Shown: positions 55,804 to 64,000 of the stretch, piece by piece
Numbering within the stretch: position 1 is the stretch's first letter
Layout: each line of letters opens with the position of its first letter
DNA from: Massilia sp. TS11
GTDB taxonomy: Bacteria; Pseudomonadota; Gammaproteobacteria; Burkholderiales; Burkholderiaceae_D
Direction of reading: 5' to 3'
DNA: 64,000 nt
Assembly: GCF_022012445.1 (NCBI RefSeq)
Contig: NZ_JAKLTS010000005.1
Span: 124,001 to 188,000 of the forward strand
The notes under the pieces: generated by a model
Told to the model about the DNA's origin: nothing
What the model saw: the letters and a program-made list of their open reading frames with translations, nothing else
The model's database searches: none
Program-made: the position numbers and the translations under genes

Positions 55804-57603
55804 GTGCATGACGTGGACGGGGTGGAATTGGAGGGCGGCGAGGTTGGCGTAGACGCCGCCTTTGGCGACCAGCTCGGCATGGGTGCCGGTCTCGACGATC
55901 TGGCCGTCCTCCATCACGATGATGCGGTTGGCGCGCTGGACCGTCGCCAGGCGGTGCGCAATGATGATCGTGGTCCGGCCTTCCATCGCGGCTTCGAGCG
56001 CGGCTTGCACCAGGCGCTCGGATTCGGCATCGAGTGCGCTGGTCGCTTCGTCCAGCAGCAATAGCGGCGGATTCTTCAGCAGCGCGCGGGCAATCGCGAT
56101 GCGCTGGCGTTGGCCGCCGGACAGGCGCACGCCGCGCTCGCCCAGGAAGCTTTGGTAGCCCTGCGGCAGGCGCTCGATGAATTCGTGCGCGGCGGCCTGG
56201 CGCGCGGCGGCGATCACCTCGGCGTCGCTGGCGTCGGGGCGGCCGTAGCGGATGTTCTCCATGGCGTTGGCGGAGAAAATCACGGTGTCCTGGGGCACGA
56301 TGCCAATCGCGCCGCGCAGGGTGTGCAGGTCGAGCGCGGTGATGTCGACGCCGTCCAGGCGGATGCGCCCGGCCTTGGGGTCGTAGAAGCGCAGGAACAG
56401 CTGGAACAGGGTGGTCTTGCCGGCACCCGAGGGGCCGACCACGGCCACGGTCTCGCCGGGCTGGATATGCAGGCTGATCTGGTCCAGCGCGGCGGTGTCG
56501 GGCCGCGAGGGATAGCTGAAGCTGACGTTCTCCATCGCCAGCGCGGCGCCGTTGGCGGTGCGCTTGGGCAGGGGCTGCGGCTGGGCGGGGTTCTGGATGG
56601 CGCTGCGCACGTTCAGCAGTTCGAGCAGGCGCTCGGTGGCGCCGGCCGCGCGTTGCATCTCGCCCATGGTCTCGCTCAGCGCGCCAATGGCGCCGGCCAC
56701 GATCGAGGCGTACAGGATGAACTGGCCGAGGTCGCCGCCGGTCATGCTGCCTTCGAGCACGGCGTGCGCGCCCAGCCACAGCACGAAGACGATGGCGCCG
56801 AACACCAGCAGAATCGCGAGCATGGTCAGCATCGAGCGCGCGCGGATGCGCCGCATGGCCGTTGCAAACGCGCCTTCGACGGATTGGCCGAAGCGCTCGG
56901 CTTCGATCTGCTCGTGGGTGAAAGCTTGCACGGTCGGCATGGCGTTCAGAATTTCGCCGGCGAGGGCGGAGGCGTCGGCAATCCGGTCCTGGGAATCGCG
57001 CGACAGCGCGCGCACGCGCCGCCCGTACAGCACGATCGGCACGACCACGACCAGCAGCAGGCCGATGATGATCGCCGATAGCTTGGCGCTGGTGACGAAC
57101 AGCATCACGAGGCCCCCGATGAACAGCAGGGTGTTGCGCAGCGCCATCGAGATGCTGGTGCCGACCACGGTCTGGATCAGGGTGGTGTCGGTGGTCAGGC
57201 GCGACAGCACTTCACCGGTCTGGGTGGTCTCGAAGAACTCGGGGCTCTGCTGCACCACGTGGCGGTAGATGGCGGCGCGGATGTCGGCCGTCACCCGTTC
57301 GCCGAGCCAGGACACCATGTAGAAGCGGCAGGCCGTGGCCACGGCGAGCACGCTGGCCACGCCGAACAGGGCGAGGAATACGGCGTTCACATGGCCGGCC
57401 GAGCCGATACCGGCGCCGCTGCCGAAGCCGAGGTCGATCATGCGTTTGAACGCGGCCGGGATCGACAGCGTGGCGCCGGCGGCGACCAGCAGGGCCAGGC
57501 CGGCCAGCACGAATTGCAGCCGGTACGGACGGAGGAAGGGGAACAGGCCGCGCAGCGCGGCGATCGGTCCTTTGCGGGTGGTGTCTTTGGCTGGGGTCGA
57601 CAT
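55801..57603 (-). CDS. MsbA-type ABC exporter
   Basis: A 600-residue half-transporter: six-helix membrane domain (LQFVLAGLALLVAAGATLSIPAAF onward, to ~320) fused to an ATPase with Walker A VGPSGAGKTTLFQLFLRFYD, signature LSGGQRQRIAIARALL and Walker B LLLLDEATSALD. Likely exports lipids or drugs as a homodimer. Its TAA stop comes from the duplicated repeat edge downstream. It begins 12 bp after the AttH-like gene and may be the last gene of that operon. Confidence 0.9.
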   Translation of the reverse strand: MSTPAKDTTRKGPIAALRGLFPFLRPYRLQFVLAGLALLVAAGATLSIPAAFKRMIDLGFGSGAGIGSAGHVNAVFLALFGVASVLAVATACRFYMVSWLGERVTADIRAAIYRHVVQQSPEFFETTQTGEVLSRLTTDTTLIQTVVGTSISMALRNTLLFIGGLVMLFVTSAKLSAIIIGLLLVVVVPIVLYGRRVRALSRDSQDRIADASALAGEILNAMPTVQAFTHEQIEAERFGQSVEGAFATAMRRIRARSMLTMLAILLVFGAIVFVLWLGAHAVLEGSMTGGDLGQFILYASIVAGAIGALSETMGEMQRAAGATERLLELLNVRSAIQNPAQPQPLPKRTANGAALAMENVSFSYPSRPDTAALDQISLHIQPGETVAVVGPSGAGKTTLFQLFLRFYDPKAGRIRLDGVDITALDLHTLRGAIGIVPQDTVIFSANAMENIRYGRPDASDAEVIAAARQAAAHEFIERLPQGYQSFLGERGVRLSGGQRQRIAIARALLKNPPLLLLDEATSALDAESERLVQAALEAAMEGRTTIIIAHRLATVQRANRIIVMEDGQIVETGTHAELVAKGGVYANLAALQFHPVHVMH

Positions 57604-57615
57604 GTGTTGTTCTGA

Positions 57616-58680
57616 TTAAAGCTGCATTTGGCGGGCGTATCCCGTCATTTCAAGGTAGCCGTGTCCGGCCGGCTTGCCGTTTTGTTCCAGGCGCACGGCG
57701 CCCTCCCAGTAGACGGCGCCGGTGCTGCGGCGGGCGTCGAGTTCCTGGTCGGGCATCAGGGGGCGCAATTGCCAGCTGTCCTTGCCAAGGCTGAGGCCGG
57801 TGGCAACCGGGTAGCGCGCCTGGGTGCGCGGCGAGGTCCAGGTGCTGCTCGGCGTGAAGCTGACCTGGTCCGGTCCGTAGGCCTCGCTACGGCCATCGGC
57901 GCGGCGGCGCACGGCGTGGGCCCATAGTTTACCACCGCTGAGCGCGCGGATCTGGAAGGCCATCAGCGCGGAGCCGTCGTCGAGGTTGGCGCCGACCCAG
58001 TCCCAGCCGGCGGCCTTTGGGTCGAGCGCGGTGCTCGACCATTCGTGGTCGAGCCAGGCGTCCCCGCTGACCGTCTCGCGCGTTTTGCCCTGCACGACGC
58101 TGCCGCTGACGCGCAGCTGTGGCTCGCTATAGTAGTAGCTGGCGTGCTCGGGGCGCGGTCCCTTCTGCGAATAGCCTTGCTGGCCCTGCAGCAGGCGCGG
58201 CTGGGTCGGGCTGAAGATCAGGTCGTAGCTGAGCTCGGCATCGCGCACGCTGGCCTGGTAGCGGCCGTCCGGCAGGCGCTGCAGGCGCCATTGGTCGAGG
58301 CCGACGTCGGTGTCGCCTTCGCGCGCCCAGGCCAGACCGAGGCCGGCGCGGGTGCTGCGCTGGACGTGCAGCAGCTTGCCGCGGCGGGCGTCGGCCAGGG
58401 CGGCGTGGCCGATGATGATCTGGGTCGGGGCGAAGGCGCTCGGGTTGGCGCGGTCGTGCCCGGTAGCGCTGCGGAAGAAAGTGATCTGAAAACCGAGCTT
58501 GGCGCCGCTGGCCGTGCTCAGCCAGCCGGTGGCATACCACCACTCGGTCTTGAAGCTCGGATGGGCGCCGAGGTCGGCCGGGAAGTTCAGGGTCTTGCCG
58601 GGCGTGACCGGGGTGAAGGCGGGCGGCGCGGCGAAGGCGGCGCTGGCCAGCAGCAGTAGCAGACAGAGCAGGCGGCGCAT
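57616..58680 (-). CDS. Lipocalin-like AttH/carotenoid-hydratase-family exported protein
   Basis: A 354-residue protein with a signal peptide (MRRLLCLLLLLASAAFAAPP). The lipocalin-like hydrolase/AttH hallmark is FKTEWWYATGWL near residue 50; further family stretches are FQITFFRSAT, GDAWLDHEWSS and GWDWVGANLDDGSALM. Such genes pair with FtsX-type ABC permeases, as here: its ATG overlaps the permease stop (TGATG). Biochemical role uncertain. Confidence 0.85.
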   Translation of the reverse strand: MRRLLCLLLLLASAAFAAPPAFTPVTPGKTLNFPADLGAHPSFKTEWWYATGWLSTASGAKLGFQITFFRSATGHDRANPSAFAPTQIIIGHAALADARRGKLLHVQRSTRAGLGLAWAREGDTDVGLDQWRLQRLPDGRYQASVRDAELSYDLIFSPTQPRLLQGQQGYSQKGPRPEHASYYYSEPQLRVSGSVVQGKTRETVSGDAWLDHEWSSTALDPKAAGWDWVGANLDDGSALMAFQIRALSGGKLWAHAVRRRADGRSEAYGPDQVSFTPSSTWTSPRTQARYPVATGLSLGKDSWQLRPLMPDQELDARRSTGAVYWEGAVRLEQNGKPAGHGYLEMTGYARQMQL

Positions 58681-61205
58681 CACCAGTCCTCCCGTACCGC
58701 GCGGATCGGGCCGCCGGAGAGTGCGTGCCGGCCCGCGCCCAGGGCCGTCAGGCTGGCGGCGCCCAGCAGCAGCGCCGCCACGGCGCCGATCAGCGGCCAG
58801 GGCAGGTGCAGCTCCATGCTCCAGTGGAAGGACTGCGGATTGACCACATCCACCAGCACCAGGCTGATCACGAAGCCCAGCGCGAAACCGCACACGATGC
58901 CCAGGCCGGTCAGGGCCGCGCCTTCGAGCGCGAGCTGGCCCAGCACCTGGGCGCGCGTCACGCCGATATGGCGCAGCATGCCGAACTCGCGCGCACGGGC
59001 GATGGTTTGGGCCGAAAAGGTGGCCGCCACACCGAACAGGCCGACCAGAATCGCTACGCCTTCGAGCAGATAGGTGACGGCGAAGCTGCGGTCGAACACC
59101 TGCAGGCTGATGCTGTGGATGGTCTCTGGCTGGACCACGACCAGATCGGCGCCGTAGGGCTGGGCGCGCAAGGTGGCGGCCAGCGTCTCGGCCTTGACGC
59201 CGGGCTGCACATACAGGGCGGCGTCGCTGACATCCAGATCGCCGCTGAAGGCGCGGTAGCTGGCCAGCGGCAGCACCACCGAGCCGGTCGGGCGCGCATA
59301 GTCGCGCCAGACGCCGGCGACGTACAGGGCGCGCAGCTGGCCGCCAATCGGCAGGCGCAGGGTGCTGCCGGGTTTGGTCTGGTAGAGGTCGATCATCGCT
59401 TCGGACACCCAGACTGGCGTCGCGCCGCTTGGCACCGGCAGGCTGGGGCCGACCAGGAACAGGGCGCGGTCCGGGTGCTGCAGGTCGAAGTCGCGCGCAA
59501 TCAGGGCGACGGCCGGGCGGGCCGGATCGAGTTGCACGGCGCGGGTACGCAGAAACTCCACGCGCTGCAGGCCGGGCAGGGCGGCCATGGCGCGCTGTTC
59601 GGCCGGGCCGAGGGCGGCGCTGTCGCCCGCCATGGCGGCGCGCACATACAGGTCGGCCGGCAGGATGTGGCGCATCCAGTCGTCGAGCGAGACGCGGAAG
59701 CTGGCCACCATGATGGCCATCGCCACCATCAGGCTGAACGAGGACAGCACGCCGCCCATCGCCACCGAGGCCTGGCCCGGCGCATTGGCCAGGCGGGCCA
59801 GGGCCATGGCCGGCACCGGCGCCAGGCGGCCGGCGCGGCGTGCAATGGCGCCAAACAGGGTGGCGGCAAAGCGCGGCATCAGGCTGATGGCGCCGACCAG
59901 CAGCAGCGCCACGGCCAGATAGCCGAAGATCGGCAGTTCATATACGGGCGGCAGCAGCACGAACACGCCCGCCAGCGCCAGGCACAGCAAGCCGGGCCAG
60001 ACGCGCGCCACCGTGGCCAGGGCCGCTTCTTCATTACCGGATTTGAGGGCGGCGGCGGGTGCGGCGCGCGCCGCATCCAGGGCCGGGGCCAGACAACCGG
60101 CCACCGCCACGCCAAGACCGAGCAGGAAGTAGACGAGGGCGCCGAGCGGGGCCGGCTGCAGCTCGGGCGCGACGCCGGCGAAGAAACCGGCGCCGAGGTC
60201 GCCGCCGAGCAGGCGCAGGGTCGCCGCGGCGATCGCGTAGCCACCGGCCACCCCGAGCGCGGAACCGACCACGCCCAGGGCCAGGCCCTCACGCAGAATC
60301 TGGCGCAGCAGCTGGCCGCGCTCCAGGCCCAGCACGCGCAGCAGCGCAAACTGGCTGCGCCGCCGCACCACGGACAGGGCCTGGGTGGAAAACACCAGGA
60401 AGGCGCCGGTGAACAGGGCCACCAGGGCCAGCACGGTCAGATTGACGCGGTAGGCGCGGCTGACGTTCTGCTGTTTGTCGAGCGCGGCCTCGCCACCGGG
60501 CTGTTCGACCAGGAAGCGGCCCGGATAGCGGGCATTGAGCTCGGTCTGCAGGCTGTGCTGGAAGGCGGCGCGGTCGAGCCCGGCCTCGAGGCGCAGGTCG
60601 ATGCGCGACAGCTTGCCCAGCTGGGCCAGGCGCCACTGGGCCGTGCCGATATCGAGCACGGCCAGGCGCTGCCCGGCGCGCGCCTGGGCCAGGGTGCCGG
60701 CTACGCGCAGCGTCACTTCGCCGGCGCCGACGCGCAGGCTCATACGCTCGCCGGTCTGCTTGTGCAGCCAGGTCTGGGCCGCGGGCGAGAGGAAAATGGC
60801 GTCGTCGGCCAGAATGTCCTGCGGCGCATTGGCATCGGGCAGCGGCAGCAGCTGCGGGCTGAGCGTCGGCGCACGCAGCGCATCGATGCCGATCAGCTTG
60901 AGCGTGCCATGGGCGCCGCTGACGGCGGCCTCGAGTTCCAGCACGGGGGCTGCTTCGGCCACGCCGCGGTGACGGGCGATGTCGGCGTACAGGGCTTCGT
61001 CGAAGCTCGGTTCGGTGGCGCGCACTTGCAGCTCGGCCTGGCCAGCCAGGCCTTGCAGGGCGGCGCCGAATTCGTTCAGGGCGGCGGCATTGATCAGGTG
61101 GATGGCGAAGCCGAGCGCGACGCCAATCGCAATGGCGGCAATCGCCACTAGCGCGCGCACCGGATGGGCGCGCCATTCGCCAAGAATCAGCCAGCGTGCC
61201 AGCAT
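58680..61205 (-). CDS. FtsX-type ABC transporter permease
   Basis: An 841-residue inner-membrane protein with two FtsX domains: helix 1 (ALVAIAAIAIGVALGFAIHLI), a large periplasmic domain, helices at ~250-350, further helices from ~400, a second periplasmic part, and three C-terminal helices (VTYLLEGVAILVGLFGVAATF onward). Such permeases need a LolD/MacB-type ATPase, but none is adjacent; the upstream gene is a flavoprotein one base away. In related operons an ATPase gene precedes the permease. Confidence 0.88.
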   Translation of the reverse strand: MLARWLILGEWRAHPVRALVAIAAIAIGVALGFAIHLINAAALNEFGAALQGLAGQAELQVRATEPSFDEALYADIARHRGVAEAAPVLELEAAVSGAHGTLKLIGIDALRAPTLSPQLLPLPDANAPQDILADDAIFLSPAAQTWLHKQTGERMSLRVGAGEVTLRVAGTLAQARAGQRLAVLDIGTAQWRLAQLGKLSRIDLRLEAGLDRAAFQHSLQTELNARYPGRFLVEQPGGEAALDKQQNVSRAYRVNLTVLALVALFTGAFLVFSTQALSVVRRRSQFALLRVLGLERGQLLRQILREGLALGVVGSALGVAGGYAIAAATLRLLGGDLGAGFFAGVAPELQPAPLGALVYFLLGLGVAVAGCLAPALDAARAAPAAALKSGNEEAALATVARVWPGLLCLALAGVFVLLPPVYELPIFGYLAVALLLVGAISLMPRFAATLFGAIARRAGRLAPVPAMALARLANAPGQASVAMGGVLSSFSLMVAMAIMVASFRVSLDDWMRHILPADLYVRAAMAGDSAALGPAEQRAMAALPGLQRVEFLRTRAVQLDPARPAVALIARDFDLQHPDRALFLVGPSLPVPSGATPVWVSEAMIDLYQTKPGSTLRLPIGGQLRALYVAGVWRDYARPTGSVVLPLASYRAFSGDLDVSDAALYVQPGVKAETLAATLRAQPYGADLVVVQPETIHSISLQVFDRSFAVTYLLEGVAILVGLFGVAATFSAQTIARAREFGMLRHIGVTRAQVLGQLALEGAALTGLGIVCGFALGFVISLVLVDVVNPQSFHWSMELHLPWPLIGAVAALLLGAASLTALGAGRHALSGGPIRAVREDW

Positions 61206-61206
61206 C

Positions 61207-62606
61207 TCAGAGCACTTTTCCGGGGTTCATGATGTTGAGCGGGTCGAGCGCCTGCTTGATGGCAGCCATGATGGCGAGCTCCACCGGCGACTTGTAGCGC
61301 TGCAGTTCCTCGCGCTTGAGGGCGCCAATGCCGTGTTCGGCCGAAATCGAGCCGCCATGGGCATCGACCTGATCGTGCACGATGCGGTTGATTGCGGCCT
61401 GATTGCTGAGGAAGGCCTCGTGCGAGGCGCCCGCGGCAGGGGCGACATTGAAGTGCAGGTTGCCGTCGCCCAGGTGGCCGAAGCACACGACCTGGCAGCC
61501 CGGAAAGGCCGTGCCGAGGGCTGCCTCGGCCGCCTGGATGAAGTCGCCGATGCGCGAAATCGGCACCGACACATCGTGCTTGATATTCTTGCCGGCCGCG
61601 GCCTGGGCCATCGAAATATGCTCGCGCACGGCCCACAGGCCCTGCGACTGGGCCTGGGATTCGGCCACGACGGCGTCGCTGCACAGGCCGGCGGCCAGGG
61701 CCTCGCCGATGCTGCTTTCCAGCAGGGCCGTGACATGGGCCTCGGATTCGCTGCTCGACAGTTCCACCAGCACGTACTGCGCCGGCCCCTTGGGGAAGGG
61801 GCGCGGCAGCTGAGGGAAGTGGGTCGCCACCAGATCCAGACACAGGCGCGACATCAGCTCAAAGCCGGTCAGGCTGGCGCCGCAGGCTTCCTGCAGCCGG
61901 GCCAGCAGGGCTAAGGCCTGCTGCGGCGTATCGAGCGCGACCATCGCCACGCGCACAGCCTTGGGCTGCGGATAGAGCTTGAGCACGGCCGCCGTGATGA
62001 TGCCGAGCGTGCCTTCGGCGCCGATGTACAGGTCGCGCAGGTCGTAGCCGGTATTGTCCTTGCGCAGGCCGCGCAGACCGCTCCACACCTCGCCCTGGGG
62101 CGTGACCACTTCCAGCCCCAGGCAGAGTTCGCGCGTATTCCCGTAGCGCAGCACGGCCGTGCCGCCCGCATTCGTCGACAGATTGCCGCCGATCGTGCAG
62201 CTGCCTTCCGAGGCCAGCGACAGCGGGAACAGGCAGCCCGCATGGGCCGCCGCTTCCTGAATCTGCTGCAGAATACAGCCGGCCTCGACGGTGACGGTGC
62301 GGTTCAGCACGTCGATACTGCGCACCTTATTCAGGCGTGCCAGCGACAGCACGACGGCCTGGCCGCTCGCGTCCGGCACCGAGCCGAGCACCAGACCCGT
62401 GCGCCCGCCCTGGGGCACGATCGGCACGCCGGCGCTCGCGCACAGACGCACGATGGCGGCCACCTGCTCGGTATTGGCCGGCCGCAGCACGGCCCGGGCG
62501 GCGCCCGTGAAGCGGCCGCGCCAGTCGGTCAGATAGGGCGCGCAGTCGGCCCCCGTCAACACCTGATCGGCGCCCAGCAGGGCCACGCAGTCGTGCAGAA
62601 AATCGC

Positions 62607-62610
<4 letters not shown>
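61207..62610 (-). CDS. FAD-linked oxidase, GlcD/D-lactate-dehydrogenase type
   Basis: A 467-residue flavoprotein. The PCMH FAD-binding domain has VPIVPQGGRTGLVLGSVPD and GGNLSTNAGGTAVLRYGNTRE; IGAEGTLGIITAAVLKLYP follows. The C-terminal cap ends GSISAEHGIGALKRE. Family members oxidise 2-hydroxy acids (D-lactate, glycolate, D-2-hydroxyglutarate). The start overlaps the DUF2069 stop (ATGA), and the wrbA-DUF2069-oxidase order is a conserved arrangement. Substrate not resolved. Confidence 0.9.

Positions 62611-64000
<1,390 letters not shown>

Noticed and set aside
58725-61151. 808-codon open frame antisense to the FtsX permease
   Set aside because: Gln/Gly/His-rich shadow with no domain; the minus-strand frame encodes clear membrane helices and couples to both neighbours.

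Overview
The window is a GC-rich, densely packed chromosomal segment from a betaproteobacterium of the order Burkholderiales, most likely the Oxalobacteraceae (Massilia/Duganella/Herbaspirillum-like). This is inferred from gene content and order: a class I PHA synthase followed by its PhaR/PhbF regulator, an mfd-serB operon, a prfB-lysS block, a recJ gene behind an RpfE-like gene, lolC-lolD-tatD-comEC, thyA-folA, and yihY/wrbA/DUF2069/FAD oxidase. It looks like stable core genome. I see no transposase, integrase, phage gene, tRNA, rRNA or CRISPR array. No gene-free stretch exceeds 300 bases.

Layout. 1-9.3 kb: the 3' part of rluD, pgeF, a low-complexity membrane protein, phaC, phaR, rimO, a serine hydrolase and a MetC-like lyase. 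9.3-18.2 kb (minus strand): a small membrane protein, then mfd-serB and mrcA-HDOD-5'-nucleotidase as two translationally coupled units. 18.4-27.4 kb: a 1318-residue hybrid sensor kinase, a divergent epimerase/LysR pair, a peptide transporter and ppnN. 27.4-32.6 kb (minus): prfB (read through a programmed +1 frameshift), a HAD phosphatase, lysS, a TPR-GT9 glycosyltransferase and a small unknown. 32.6-35.8 kb: cpdB and small DUF2288, PilZ and SnoaL-like genes. 35.9-38.6 kb: the rpfE-like/recJ pair. 38.7-43.7 kb: lolC-lolD-tatD-comEC. 43.7-47.0 kb: a CpxRA-like two-component system divergent from a Spy/CpxP-like gene and a Ser/Gly/His-rich unknown. 47.1-54.5 kb: a hydrolase, dcd, a GT4 glycosyltransferase, an arginine-type decarboxylase, DUF4337, folA, thyA and a GFA protein. 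54.5-64 kb: a 71-residue unknown, an orphan ParA, a palindromic repeat, an MsbA-type exporter, an AttH-like protein with an FtsX-type permease, a glycolate-oxidase-type flavoprotein, DUF2069, wrbA and the start of yihY.

The most interesting structure is regulatory or intergenic. (1) A three-half-site CpxR-type array lies between the two-component operon and the Spy-like gene, and the encoded proteins share His-rich segments. (2) A palindromic repeat family occurs at 35.85 kb and 55.56 kb; its duplicated edges supply the stop codons of recJ and an ABC exporter, and one arm supplies a -35-like box in front of parA. (3) Several genes have a -10 box only 6-7 bases before the ATG, which suggests leaderless mRNAs. 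(4) Three convergent gene pairs share a 4-bp palindrome as both stop codons. (5) The phaR leader has a TGC-N3-GCAA autoregulatory site. All functional calls rest on motifs and family recognition by eye; no search was run.
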